A stretch of DNA of 64,000 bases from assembly GCF_000012625.1 (NCBI RefSeq), contig NC_007516.1:930001-994000 (forward strand), read 5' to 3'. The position numbers were made by a program, and so were the translations under genes. Below are positions 1-8,536 of this stretch, in pieces (within the stretch, counting starts at the first letter, position 1; each line of letters opens with the position of its first letter). Source of the stretch: Synechococcus sp. CC9605 (lineage in GTDB: Bacteria > Cyanobacteriota > Cyanobacteriia > PCC-6307 > Cyanobiaceae). The notes under the pieces were generated by a model that had not been told where the DNA came from, made no database searches, and saw nothing but the letters and a program-made list of their open reading frames with translations.

Positions 1-1040
1 GCTGGAGGCGGGCAGGGTGTGTTGCGAACCAACCGGGTGAGGGCGCAGCGCAGGGGCTGGTCAAAGGCTGCAGAACCCATGGGGTTCACGGCGCGCAGCC
101 GCTGCTGGTGACGCAGCACCCGGCTCAGGGCGATGATGGCCGGATCGGCTTGATGGTCTGCATCCCAGCAGGCTTCGTCCTCGTCAAGGCCATCACCTCT
201 GTCGATCCGTTCGGCCAGGCGCTTCGCTTCTTCACAATCGTCCGACCAGCAGCCGCCCATCTGGGGAGGCAGGTCATGGGCATGGGTGTGAAAGTCGCTT
301 TGGGTGCCGCGGTAGGTCCCCAGTTGCTCCAGGGCACGGAACCAGTGGTCAATGGCTGGATGCTCAGCCCTCAACCGGTATCCCTTGTAGTAGGCCAGCG
401 AGGCATTCATCCGTTCCACGTAGGGAACAAAGATCAGATCCACGGTCTGTGGCTCCGGTCCCCGTAGCCATGGGCCTTCCATGCGTGTGAGCTCGCTTTC
501 AAAGCGCTGGGCGATGCCATGAAACTGCTCTCGGGCCAGAACCTGTTGCCTCCGGCTCAGCCGTGGTGAACACAGCCAGATGCACCAGGCCTGAAACAGC
601 AGCCGTTCAAGACGGCGCAGTTCAAGAGCTTCCGGTGCTGTCATTGCCATGCCCATGGGGCCGAACTGCTGTTCGAGGGCCAGCAGGATGTCGTCGCTTT
701 CGGTGATCAGCCGCCCGTTGAGCTCCAAAGCCGGCAGCATTCCCGAAGGCACTTTCTCCAGGAACCACGGCTCCTTCGAGCCGTAGCAACGCATGGTGAC
801 TTTGCGGATCCTGTAGGGGATGCGCTTGAACTCCAGCCAGAGCCAGATTTTTTGACAGTAGGGGCACCAGGCATGGTGGTCGCGGTACAGCGTCACCATC
901 ACCTTGGATTCAGGCTGTCCGAACAGGCGCAACGTGGCCTGGGCACTGGTCGGCCCTTCAATCCGATTCGGTTCCGGCGTTGCCAGGCTGGCCAGTTCCG
1001 ACCAACTCAGGGGTTCAGCTGATTCCGATGAAAGGGGCAT
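1..1040 (-). CDS. Glutathione S-transferase-like protein (partial, runs off left edge)
   Basis: The reading frame starts at an ATG at 1040 and stays open to the window edge (at least 345 codons), so the C-terminus is missing. About residues 50-60 hold a CPYC thioredoxin-fold motif followed by KIWLWLEFK, then a beta-strand region with the cis-Pro context (PSGMLPALELNG) and an ESDDI motif. This is the N-terminal glutathione-binding fold of GST/glutaredoxin-like enzymes. A mostly helical C-terminal part follows, as in GST domains. It is longer than a standard GST (about 200-250 aa). The start overlaps the end of the small upstream gene by 26 nt, so the two are probably cotranscribed. Glutathione reductase lies just beyond, divergently. 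The substrate cannot be told. Confidence 0.8.
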   Translation of the reverse strand, partial: MPLSSESAEPLSWSELASLATPEPNRIEGPTSAQATLRLFGQPESKVMVTLYRDHHAWCPYCQKIWLWLEFKRIPYRIRKVTMRCYGSKEPWFLEKVPSGMLPALELNGRLITESDDILLALEQQFGPMGMAMTAPEALELRRLERLLFQAWCIWLCSPRLSRRQQVLAREQFHGIAQRFESELTRMEGPWLRGPEPQTVDLIFVPYVERMNASLAYYKGYRLRAEHPAIDHWFRALEQLGTYRGTQSDFHTHAHDLPPQMGGCWSDDCEEAKRLAERIDRGDGLDEDEACWDADHQADPAIIALSRVLRHQQRLRAVNPMGSAAFDQPLRCALTRLVRNTPCPPP

Positions 1041-1260
1041 GCAGGATTGGCGCAAGCGTTGCCCGTCCATAGGACTGCCAGTCGCCCAATTCGTGCATCA
1101 GTGCCAGACAGTCCTGCTGGCGGCCCTGATCAGCCAGCTGTTTGAGCCGCAGCTTCATGTCGTCGCTGGTGATCATCATCACGATCTCGCGGCGTTGTGA
1201 TCGTTTGAGGCGCAGCTCGGGTTCAGGCGGCTGCCTGCGGCGCTTGGAAGAACGGTTCAT
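1015..1260 (-). CDS. Small basic conserved hypothetical protein (81 aa)
   Basis: An 81-codon gene with ATG start at 1260, whose 3' end overlaps the GST-like gene in another frame. The first 25 residues are rich in Arg and Lys (motif KRRRQPPEPELRLKRSQRR), followed by a predicted helix (SDDMKLRLKQLADQGRQQDCLALMHELG cut at the boundary) and a hydrophobic tail. No catalytic motif is visible. The overlap with a GST-like gene suggests an operon. I do not recognise a family. A nucleic-acid or membrane-surface role for the basic start would be a guess. Confidence 0.65.
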   Translation of the reverse strand: MNRSSKRRRQPPEPELRLKRSQRREIVMMITSDDMKLRLKQLADQGRQQDCLALMHELGDWQSYGRATLAPILHAPFIGIS

Positions 1261-1374
1261 GGTCTAAGGACGCGGTTGAAGTACGACCGACTCGTCTTGG
1301 GCTTTACGGCCTTCTTCCCCGGACCATAACGCCATCTTTACGATGACGCCCGTCGTCTTTGGCACTCTGCCGTT

Positions 1375-2733
1375 ATGGGCGCTGATCTAGATCTGGTTGT
1401 TCTCGGGGCGGGGTCCGGTGGACTGGCCGCTGCGAAACGTGCGGCCCGTCATGGAGCTCGTGTCGCGATCGTGGAGGGAGATCGCGTCGGCGGCACCTGC
1501 GTGATCCGCGGCTGTGTTCCCAAGAAGCTTTTGGTGTATGGCGCCCAGGCCCGCCATCAATTGGCGGATGCATCGGCCTATGGCCTTGAGATCGGTGCGG
1601 TGCGTTCGGATGTGCCTGATCTCCTGCGTCGGGTTCGCGCCGAGGTGGATCGGCTCAATGCACTCCATCTCGGATTCTTGGAGAAGGCCGGCGTTCAGTT
1701 GCTCTCCGGTTGGGGACGCTTCACGGCACCAGATCGCATCGGCATTTCCGATCAACGTGGTGGGCCCGTGCGGGAGGAACTCACGGCCCCGCGGTTTCTG
1801 GTGGCGGTTGGTGGTCGTCCGGAGCGTCCGGACATTCCAGGCACTGAAAAAACCTGGGTCAGTGATGACATGTTCCTGCGCGAGGATTTTCCTCCAGCGA
1901 TGGTCGTGGTGGGGGCCGGTTTCATCGCTTGTGAGTTCGCCTGCATCCTGCGAGGCCTCGGTGTTGCGGTCACTCAGGTGGTGCGTGGTACGCGCTTGCT
2001 GCGGGGATTTGATGCCGAGTTGGCGGACACGTTGCTTGATGGCATGCGTGAACAGGGCATCGACGTGCTTCTGGGGCAAACGGTGGTGGCTGTGGAGGGT
2101 GAGCCCGGTTCGCTGACGGCTCGTCTGGGGAATGGTCAGTCCTTGGACTGCGGGGGAGTGTTGATGGCCACCGGGCGTCGCCCCTGGCTTTCGGATCTTG
2201 GGCTGGACGCTGCTGGCGTTGCGCTGGACAACGGCCGCATCACTGTCGACGCCAACTCCTGCACTTCGGTTGCCCACATCCATGCCGTCGGCGATGTCAC
2301 CGACCGGGTCAACCTCACGCCTGTGGCCATTGATGAAGGTCGTGCTTTCGCCGACAGCGTTTTTGGTTCGCGTCAGCGCCAGGTGAACCACGATCTGGTG
2401 GCCTGTGCCGTGTTCAGCGATCCAGAGCTGGCGACCGTTGGCCTATCGGAAGAACAGGCCATCGAACGCCACGGTGTGGATGGTGTTGTTGTGCATCGCG
2501 CCCGCTTCCGTTCCATGGCGAGGGCCCTGCCCGCCTCGGGTCCCCGCTGTCTGCTCAAGCTGGTGGTGGAGAAGCACACCGATCGGGTGCTGGGCTGCCA
2601 CATGGTGGGTGAGCATGCTGCGGAAATTATTCAGATGGCGGCGATTGCCGTGGGGATGGGCGCCACCAAGGCTGATTTCGATCGCACCATGGCGCTGCAT
2701 CCCTCCGTCTCCGAAGAGTTCGTGACGATGTAA
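1375..2733 (+). CDS. gor: Glutathione-disulfide reductase
   Basis: A 452-aa flavoprotein, the usual length for the family, that reduces GSSG to GSH with NADPH in the cytoplasm. An N-terminal FAD Rossmann motif (GAGSGGLAAAKRAA, residues 10-23) is followed by the redox-active disulfide motif GGTCVIRGCVPKKL near residue 40. The second dinucleotide motif GAGFIACEFACILRGLG lies near residue 180 and the FAD-binding GDVT segment near residue 305. The C-terminal dimer interface carries the catalytic His context MALHPSVSEEF. The ATG at 1375 gives the expected N-terminus directly before the first beta strand. It is divergent from the small protein and GST-like genes, which fits shared thiol metabolism. 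Confidence 0.95.
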   Translation: MGADLDLVVLGAGSGGLAAAKRAARHGARVAIVEGDRVGGTCVIRGCVPKKLLVYGAQARHQLADASAYGLEIGAVRSDVPDLLRRVRAEVDRLNALHLGFLEKAGVQLLSGWGRFTAPDRIGISDQRGGPVREELTAPRFLVAVGGRPERPDIPGTEKTWVSDDMFLREDFPPAMVVVGAGFIACEFACILRGLGVAVTQVVRGTRLLRGFDAELADTLLDGMREQGIDVLLGQTVVAVEGEPGSLTARLGNGQSLDCGGVLMATGRRPWLSDLGLDAAGVALDNGRITVDANSCTSVAHIHAVGDVTDRVNLTPVAIDEGRAFADSVFGSRQRQVNHDLVACAVFSDPELATVGLSEEQAIERHGVDGVVVHRARFRSMARALPASGPRCLLKLVVEKHTDRVLGCHMVGEHAAEIIQMAAIAVGMGATKADFDRTMALHPSVSEEFVTM

Positions 2734-2740
2734 AAGTTCT

Positions 2741-2762
2741 GGTCCTATTGATCTAGAGGACC
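2741..2762 (+). terminator. Short hairpin after gor
   Basis: Eight bases after the gor stop, GGTCCT pairs with AGGACC across a ten-base loop. There is no T-run behind it, so it is a weak terminator candidate or an mRNA 3'-end stabiliser. Confidence 0.3.
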
Positions 2763-2851
2763 CGACAGTCATTCATATACGGACGCATGCCGAAAAGGAA
2801 GCTTCTGATTTTCAAGGTTCCCTGAACTCTGACACGATCGTCTTCTCTTAA

Positions 2852-3145
2852 CTACAGGATTTTGTTGGTGTCGTCACTGTTGAATTTGCAGAAGAGTCTG
2901 CCGAACTCGCTGTAGCCCTCGATGATCAGATCGTTGCTGTCAATGCGGTCCACACGACCATCAACAATCGCGAATTGATTGTGGTATTCGCTTTTTACAG
3001 CGAGCTGATTTTCGCTGTACAGCTCGTGGATGGCGTTGACGTTGTTGACCCAGATTTGAGAGAGAGCAGCATTCCCCAGCAGGCCAAGTCCGGTGGCCAG
3101 GCCAATCCCTAACGAAGTGGACAAACAAATCGGATCACGGTGCAT
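2852..3145 (-). CDS. Small exported protein of unknown function (97 aa)
   Basis: The frame is open further upstream, but the ATG at 3145 gives a good signal peptide (short charged start, then GIGLATGLGLLGNAALS). It also avoids overlap with the preceding gene, which ends at 3178. The remaining ~70 residues form a polar, probably beta-rich domain (NQFAIVDGRVDRIDSNDLII), loosely like OB-fold tRNA_anti-like domains of small envelope proteins; that match is by eye only. It is the last gene of the minus-strand run that contains the oxidase and the GMC protein, and so may act in the periplasm or lumen with them. Function unknown. Confidence 0.55.
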   Translation of the reverse strand: MHRDPICLSTSLGIGLATGLGLLGNAALSQIWVNNVNAIHELYSENQLAVKSEYHNQFAIVDGRVDRIDSNDLIIEGYSEFGRLFCKFNSDDTNKIL

Positions 3146-3177
3146 CCTTTGATCAGAAAGGAATTCTGCAGGAGTCG

Positions 3178-4686
3178 CTAGCCGCAAAGGTGATCGGCCA
3201 GCCGCAGCGCCAACGCAATCACCGTGAGGCCAGGGCCAACGCTCGGGCAACTGGGAAACACGCTGCTGTCGGCGATGTAGAGATTCTCCAATTCATGGCA
3301 TTTGCCCTGAGGGTCCACCACGGAACTGGCGGCGTCTTCACCCATGCGGCAGGTGCCGCAGCCAAAGCCCACCACGCTGAGCGGGGCTTCTCCTCGGGCA
3401 TGGGTGGGAGCCTTCAGCACAACCTTCGTGATCGGGTCGTTTTCCACGTCTTTAAGGGTGTCGATCCAGCGATACACCAGCCGGTCGTGGGCTTCGCGGT
3501 TGTTGGGGATGTAGTTGATCCTGATCTGCTCGTTGTTGAGCCACACCTTGTTGTGGGGATCCGGTCGGACTTCGGTCATGGCCCACCAGGCCACCGAGCG
3601 GGAGGCCAGGCGCTCCAAACCGAAGTCGGGGATGAGCTTGGTCACCAGCGAGAGCACCGGTGGTGACTCGGCAAACAGTGCGTCCTGCAGCACGCCACCG
3701 GCGGCCTGAATGTGGCCCAGTGGAAAACTGACGTTCTTGTCTCCCCAGTAGTAGTCGTTGATTCCCAGTGAACGTCCGTAGCGGCCGCTGTTCCGTTCCG
3801 TGGCCAGCTGCAGGATTGAGGTGAGCTGCAGATTCATCAGGTTCCGGCCCACCTGATCAGACCCGTTGCCGATGCCCTTGGGATGGTGGGCATTGTCCGA
3901 GCGCATCAGGATGGCCGGCGTGTTGATGGCACCGGCAGCAAGGACCACCAAATCGGCACTGAACAGCCAGAAATCGCCGTTCAGTTCCGCTTCCACACCC
4001 CGAATGGCTCGGCCGTTGGGATTCACGTGCAGGCGCAACACCCGTGCGTTGTCACGCACGTTGAGCCGTTTGGGTTCACCCACCTGCAGCCCAAACAGCT
4101 GGGCATCACCGCTGGGATCGTCAGCGTCGTCCGACCAACTGATCGGGATCTCGTAGGGCTGGCAGCCCTGACGCTGAAGGGCGCCACGCAGGGGTTCGAG
4201 AAAGGGTTCGATGGGCTTGGGTGGAGCCAGGAAATCTCCCTTGCGTTTGGGTTCGGTGGGATCAACCCCCGCTTCGCCATGCACCCGATACAGCTGTTCG
4301 GCCTGGTGGTAGTAGGGCTCTAGCTCGGCGTAATCCAGGGGCCATGCCGGTGAGATGCCGTCCTGAAGCGCAACCTCCTCAAAATCTCTTTCGCGCATGC
4401 GTTCCAGCACCGCGCCCCAGATCTTGGTGTTGCCACCTCGGGCGTAGGTGGTTTGCGGGGCAAAGGGATCGCCGTCAGGGCCGAACCAGCGTTCACTCTT
4501 GGGGTGGTAGCGATCCTTGCGGAACAGATCCACGTCGGCGACGTTCTGGTCTTCAAGGGCCATCGCTCCGCCGCGCTCCAGCACCAGCACGGTCTTGCCC
4601 TTGCGGCTCAGGGCTCCCGCCAGGGTTCCCCCTCCGGCACCGCTGCCGATCACGATCACGTCGTAGTGGTTGTCGTCGATGATCAT
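3178..4686 (-). CDS. GMC-family FAD oxidoreductase
   Basis: 502 aa. Residues 8-22 hold the FAD Rossmann motif (VIVIGSGAGGGTLAGAL) followed by VLVLERGG. A GMC signature-like segment (TTYARGGNTKIWGAVLERM) lies near residue 80, and LVVLAAGAINTPAILMRS near 250 is the second GMC signature. The C-terminal domain ends with GTCRMGEDAASSVVD and YIADSSVFPSCP. In many GMC enzymes a His sits three residues before GTCRMG and an Asn or His follows further on; here those places are Phe (GFGCGTCRMG) and Gly/Pro (SVGPGLTV). The usual catalytic pair therefore seems altered. No signal peptide is seen. It starts 5 nt after ctaE and is very probably in the same operon. Substrate unknown; an alcohol, polyol or sugar donor is the family expectation. 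Confidence 0.85.
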   Translation of the reverse strand: MIIDDNHYDVIVIGSGAGGGTLAGALSRKGKTVLVLERGGAMALEDQNVADVDLFRKDRYHPKSERWFGPDGDPFAPQTTYARGGNTKIWGAVLERMRERDFEEVALQDGISPAWPLDYAELEPYYHQAEQLYRVHGEAGVDPTEPKRKGDFLAPPKPIEPFLEPLRGALQRQGCQPYEIPISWSDDADDPSGDAQLFGLQVGEPKRLNVRDNARVLRLHVNPNGRAIRGVEAELNGDFWLFSADLVVLAAGAINTPAILMRSDNAHHPKGIGNGSDQVGRNLMNLQLTSILQLATERNSGRYGRSLGINDYYWGDKNVSFPLGHIQAAGGVLQDALFAESPPVLSLVTKLIPDFGLERLASRSVAWWAMTEVRPDPHNKVWLNNEQIRINYIPNNREAHDRLVYRWIDTLKDVENDPITKVVLKAPTHARGEAPLSVVGFGCGTCRMGEDAASSVVDPQGKCHELENLYIADSSVFPSCPSVGPGLTVIALALRLADHLCG

Positions 4687-4690
4687 GGAA

Positions 4691-5287
4691 TTACTGCCAC
4701 ACGTAGATCAGAAGGAACAGAAGGATCCAGATCACATCAACGAAGTGCCAGAACAGGCTCACCGCAGCAACGCCCATCTCGCCTTTGTCGTAGTTCCCGG
4801 GAACAAACGAACGCGCCAACATCAGGCCCATCAGCAGGATGCCGGTGATCACGTGAAGGCCGTGAAAGCCGGTGAGCAGATAGAACATCCCTCCGAACAC
4901 TCCGCTGCTGAGGCTGAATGTGAGTTCCGACCATTCGATGTATTGGCCGTACACGAAATAGGAGCCCATCGCCATGGTGAGGAACCACACAGCACGGAAG
5001 CCCCAGAGGTTGCCCTTGTGCAGATAGCGCTCAGCGAAATAGGCCACAACGCTGGAGCTCACCAGGACAACGCTGTTGATCAGCGGCATGCGTACCTCCA
5101 GCCCTTCGACGCCGTCCGGTAGCCATTGGGGGGCTGTGAGCTTGAGCACGGCGTAGCCGGCAAAGAAGGCCAGAAAAATGACGCTCTCGGAGCAGAGGAA
5201 GATCACGAAACCGGTCATGTTGTGGCCGTCGTGCTTCACATGGCCGGGGGTGTGATTCAGCTGTAGATCGGGATTGACGCTGGTCAT
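4691..5287 (-). CDS. ctaE: Haem-copper oxidase subunit III (ARTO-type)
   Basis: 198 aa starting at the ATG at 5287; the longer frame would run into ctaD. It has five hydrophobic segments, as expected for the short form of subunit III, with conserved pieces such as GFVIFLCSESVIFLAFFAGY, SSSVVAYFAERYLHKGN, GFHGLHVITG and the C-terminal SLFWHFVDVIWILLF. Subunit III stabilises the catalytic subunit in the membrane. The ctaE start lies 4 nt after the ctaD stop, and the GMC gene follows 5 nt later. Confidence 0.93.
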   Translation of the reverse strand: MTSVNPDLQLNHTPGHVKHDGHNMTGFVIFLCSESVIFLAFFAGYAVLKLTAPQWLPDGVEGLEVRMPLINSVVLVSSSVVAYFAERYLHKGNLWGFRAVWFLTMAMGSYFVYGQYIEWSELTFSLSSGVFGGMFYLLTGFHGLHVITGILLMGLMLARSFVPGNYDKGEMGVAAVSLFWHFVDVIWILLFLLIYVWQ

Positions 5288-5291
5288 TGGC

Positions 5292-6980
5292 TCAGGCCTC
5301 CTGGGAACGTCGCACGTAGAACTCCTCGTCTTCGACGAGGGGGTGGCCCAGGCCATAGCCGTAGGGCTCGCTGATCACGGTGGGGATGTCGTCCTCGAAG
5401 TTTTCAGCCGGTGGCGGCGAGGGCAGCAGCCACTCCAGGCCGATGGCCCGCCAGGGGTTGGGAGGAGCCTGAGGCCCCCGGGCCCAGGAGCTCACCATGT
5501 TGAGAATGAAGGGGATCGAGGCGACGCCGAGCATGAATGCACCGATGCTGGCGATCACATTCCAGATGGCGAACTCAGGGTCATAGGAGGCGACCCGGCG
5601 CGGCATCCCCAGCAACCCAGCCCAGTGCAGGGGCAACCAGTTGAGGGTGGCGCCGATGAAGGTGAGTGCGAAGTGCACCTTGCCTAGGCCCTCGTAATAC
5701 ATGCGGCCGGTGAATTTGGGGAACCAGTGGTAGATCCCGGCGAACACACCGAAGCCGATCGTGTTGAAGATCACGTAGTGGAAGTGGGCCACCACGAAGT
5801 AGGTGTTTCCCACGTGCACGTCGATCGGCACGGTGGCCAGCATCACGCCAGTGATGCCGGCGAAGATGAAGTTGAACAGGCCACCGAGGCAGAACAGCAT
5901 CGGGGTGCTGAGGCGCAGATTGCCTTTCCAAAGGGTTCCCAGCCAGGCGAACACTTTCACGCCAGTGGGAACGGCGATCAGCATCGTGGTGGCCATGAAC
6001 AGATTGCGCATCCACATCGGTGTGCCCGAATAGAACATGTGGTGCACCCACACGATCAGGCTGAGGAAGGTGATGCCGAAGGAGGCGATCGCCACAAAGC
6101 GGTAGCCGAACAGGGGCTTGCGGGCATAAACCGGGAAGAGCTCAGAAAAAATGCCGAACACCGGCAACACCAGCACGTACACGGCGGGGTGCGAATAGAA
6201 CCAGAAGAAGTGCTGAAACAGCACGGGATCACCGCCGCCTTCAGGCCTGAAAAAGCTGGTGCCGAAGCTGAGGTCGAAGAGCAGCATCACAGCACCACCG
6301 GTCAGAGCGGGCAGGCCCACAAGCTGGATGGTCTGAGCGGCCCAGGCGGTCCACACGAAGATCGGCATCTTGAAGAAGCACATGCCAGGGGCCCGCATCC
6401 GGATGATCGTCGTCACGAAATTGACGGCGCCCATGATCGAAGAAATCCCTGAAAGAGCCACCGCCAGAATCCAGAGGAACTGACCGTTGATGAAGTGGTT
6501 CAGGGGGTTCTGCAGGCTCATCGGTGGGTAGGACCACCACCCCGATGACGCCGGACCCCCGGGGGCGAAGAAACTCCCCATCAACACCACCGCGAACAGC
6601 GGCACCAACCAGAAGGCGGCTGCATTCAGCTTGGGAAACGCCATGTCCGGCGCACCTATCATCGTGGGGATCAACAGGTTGTTGAAGCCGTTGAGAATCG
6701 GGAACAGAAACAGGAACAGCATCACTGTTCCATGCATGGTGTAGAGGCCGTTGTAAACACTCGGATCCACCAGATCCGCCGGCGGTGTGATCAGTTCTCC
6801 GCGCACGATCATCGCCAGCAATCCACCCACCAGCAGGAAGAAAAGCGAGGTGGCGATGTACTGAATCCCGATCACCTTGGCATCGGTGTTGAAGCTGAAG
6901 AAGCGCTTCCAGTTGTCCGGGGCACCGGGGACAGGGTGCGGCGCCTTGAGGATGCGTGGGTCGTAGTTGGTGGTGGTCAT
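5292..6980 (-). CDS. ctaD: Haem-copper oxidase subunit I (ARTO-type)
   Basis: 562 aa, the normal length, with about 12 membrane spans. The metal ligands are all present: His in YTMHGTVML (low-spin haem), His and the cross-linked Tyr in YSHPAVYV, the His pair in WVHHMFYSG (CuB), and HFHYVIF for the two haems. The YSHPAVY motif lacks the proton-channel Glu of mitochondrial-like oxidases (GHPEVY), which is typical of type A2 enzymes. It reduces O2 to water. Because its partner CtaC lacks CuA, electrons probably come from quinol rather than cytochrome c. It lies between ctaC (stop 3 nt upstream) and ctaE. Confidence 0.95.
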   Translation of the reverse strand: MTTTNYDPRILKAPHPVPGAPDNWKRFFSFNTDAKVIGIQYIATSLFFLLVGGLLAMIVRGELITPPADLVDPSVYNGLYTMHGTVMLFLFLFPILNGFNNLLIPTMIGAPDMAFPKLNAAAFWLVPLFAVVLMGSFFAPGGPASSGWWSYPPMSLQNPLNHFINGQFLWILAVALSGISSIMGAVNFVTTIIRMRAPGMCFFKMPIFVWTAWAAQTIQLVGLPALTGGAVMLLFDLSFGTSFFRPEGGGDPVLFQHFFWFYSHPAVYVLVLPVFGIFSELFPVYARKPLFGYRFVAIASFGITFLSLIVWVHHMFYSGTPMWMRNLFMATTMLIAVPTGVKVFAWLGTLWKGNLRLSTPMLFCLGGLFNFIFAGITGVMLATVPIDVHVGNTYFVVAHFHYVIFNTIGFGVFAGIYHWFPKFTGRMYYEGLGKVHFALTFIGATLNWLPLHWAGLLGMPRRVASYDPEFAIWNVIASIGAFMLGVASIPFILNMVSSWARGPQAPPNPWRAIGLEWLLPSPPPAENFEDDIPTVISEPYGYGLGHPLVEDEEFYVRRSQEA

Positions 6981-6983
6981 GGC

Positions 6984-7919
6984 TCAGGCGTCGTGCGGGA
7001 TGGAGGGATCTCCGGGGTCGTTCACCATCGGGGCAGGAGCCGGTGGCACCGTGGCCCAGCCTTTGTCACCACGGGCGATGCGACGGTCGTAGAGCACGCG
7101 GCCGGGGTCGAGGCCGGGTTGCAGGGCTTGCTTGGCCGAACGCTTCAGCCAATCGGAGTAGGCCTGCTCCGATTCGACGATCACGTTCGATTGATTCAAC
7201 GACATGTAGGCGCCACTGAACATGGCGTCGCGCAGGCGGAAGCGCCCCTCCCGGGTGGGCGTGAGGCTGTAGGAGATCAGGCTGCCGGGAACGATGTCCT
7301 GCTTCAGCCGAAAGGCCGGCACATAGAAGCTGTGAATCACGTCCTCGGATTGCAGCTGAAGGTTGACCCTTTGATCGATTGGGAGGTGCAGTTCTGAACT
7401 GCGAACGCCATCGGGATATCGGAATTCCCAGCTCCATTGCCGTGCAATCACCTGGATCGGTCCCACCTGCGCCAAGGGATCGGCCGAGAGCAGTGCGCTG
7501 GTGTCGGCACCGATGGCGTACTTCTGCTTCGGCCCCAAGGCGTTCAAGCTGTCATTCACCTTCATCGATGTGAAGGCAATGGCGAACACCAGCAGCAGAG
7601 GGATCACCGTCCAGATGATCTCCAATCTGGTGTTGCCCTCAATTGGTGCCCCGTCGCTTTCGTCGTATTTACCGGCCCGGTTGAACAGCAGCACCCAGCC
7701 CATCACGCCGGTGCAGCCGAAGAAGATAAAGGAGCCGATGCCGGTTTCCAGGGCGAACAGATCGTCGACGTAGGCCGCTGCGCTGGAGGCCTGCGGCGGA
7801 AACCAGCTGTATGACCACGTCGCCATCAGTTTGGCGATGGCGAGATTGATCGCGATCGCGATGCTGATGACCACAATGGAGCCGATGTTGGGGCCTTTCT
7901 TGGGGGCTGTGCTGGTCAT
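6984..7919 (-). CDS. ctaC: Haem-copper oxidase subunit II lacking the CuA site
   Basis: 311 aa from the ATG at 7919, which overlaps the stop of the preceding gene (ATGA). There is an N-terminal membrane anchor (residues 10-32), then two helices (GSFIFFGCTGVMGWVLLF and IIWTVIPLLLVFAIAF), then the cupredoxin domain (WSWEFRYPDG, VIHSFYVPAFRLKQDIVPG). The canonical CuA loop CxExCxxxHxxM should follow, but here it reads DAMFSGAYMSLN. All five ligands in that loop are replaced; only the upstream His (IHSFYVP) remains. Loss of CuA is known in cyanobacterial alternative respiratory terminal oxidases (CtaCII) and in bo-type quinol oxidases, so I read this as an ARTO subunit. Confidence 0.93.
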   Translation of the reverse strand: MTSTAPKKGPNIGSIVVISIAIAINLAIAKLMATWSYSWFPPQASSAAAYVDDLFALETGIGSFIFFGCTGVMGWVLLFNRAGKYDESDGAPIEGNTRLEIIWTVIPLLLVFAIAFTSMKVNDSLNALGPKQKYAIGADTSALLSADPLAQVGPIQVIARQWSWEFRYPDGVRSSELHLPIDQRVNLQLQSEDVIHSFYVPAFRLKQDIVPGSLISYSLTPTREGRFRLRDAMFSGAYMSLNQSNVIVESEQAYSDWLKRSAKQALQPGLDPGRVLYDRRIARGDKGWATVPPAPAPMVNDPGDPSIPHDA

Positions 7920-8536
7920 GGCAATGCCTCCTGCAGATCGGCACCAGCGGCCAGCAACTGGTCTGCGGTGATGTGCACCCCGAAGTCGCTCGCGAGCCAC
8001 GCCCCGAGGCTTCCGTGCAGCCCCATCAACAGCAGCATGCCGATGCCGCAGAGCAGATACAGCCAGCTCACTTGACGGCCCAGGTCCTTGCGCAAGACAA
8101 AGCGTTGGTAACCACGCCAGATGGTCATGGCCACGATCACCAGCAGGATCGCGACGCCACCGATGGCATGCCAGAGCATGGTGTCGATGGCGGTCTGGCC
8201 GAGGATGCTGCGGATGCCTGGCAACGGCACCGCCAGCAGCATTTCGTAGAACCCTGCGGCCACGGTGAAAAAGCTGATGCCGCTGCAGGCGACGAGGTTG
8301 TACCAGCCCACGTCGTGGAAGCCGCTGCGGGTCACCGGCAGAGCCAAGTAGCGGAACACCCGTTTTTCCAGCGGGTAGAACGCACCGGCGACGTCGAAGG
8401 CGATGGCGATCGCAAACAGGCCGATGGTGAGGTGCACCAGGTTGGGGTGCAGCGGAATCGCGTAGGGAAGGTTGTTGGCGCCGAGGGAGTCGGCGATGTC
8501 GTTGATCGGCGATGCGATCGCGGCGAAGTGGATCAC
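7916..8536 (-). CDS. DUF2231 membrane protein B of the oxidase operon
   Basis: 206 aa if started at the GTG at 8536, which overlaps the stop of the gene before it (GTGA). The stop at 7916 likewise overlaps the ctaC ATG, so all three are translationally coupled. It has four to five hydrophobic segments. Conserved-looking His residues occur as LHPNLVH at the start of the first helix, LWHAIGG in a middle helix and GLHGSLG in the last. This is the DUF2231 pattern and mirrors its neighbour. Spaced His pairs in a membrane bundle could ligate haem b, which would give the CuA-less oxidase an electron donor. That role is inferred only. Confidence 0.8.
   Translation of the reverse strand: MIHFAAIASPINDIADSLGANNLPYAIPLHPNLVHLTIGLFAIAIAFDVAGAFYPLEKRVFRYLALPVTRSGFHDVGWYNLVACSGISFFTVAAGFYEMLLAVPLPGIRSILGQTAIDTMLWHAIGGVAILLVIVAMTIWRGYQRFVLRKDLGRQVSWLYLLCGIGMLLLMGLHGSLGAWLASDFGVHITADQLLAAGADLQEALP

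Noticed and set aside
1387-2391. Long open frame (334 codons) opposite gor
   Set aside because: It is the GC-driven shadow of glutathione reductase; its translation has no protein-like pattern.
5727-6452. Open frame of 241 codons opposite ctaD, rich in His, Glu and Gly
   Set aside because: Shadow of the oxidase gene; codons are set by the membrane-protein sequence on the other strand.
5292-6980. Loss of the proton-channel Glu (GHPEVY to YSHPAVY) in CtaD as a defect
   Set aside because: The YSHP form is a known variant of type A2 oxidases and of cyanobacterial enzymes, so it does not mean loss of function.
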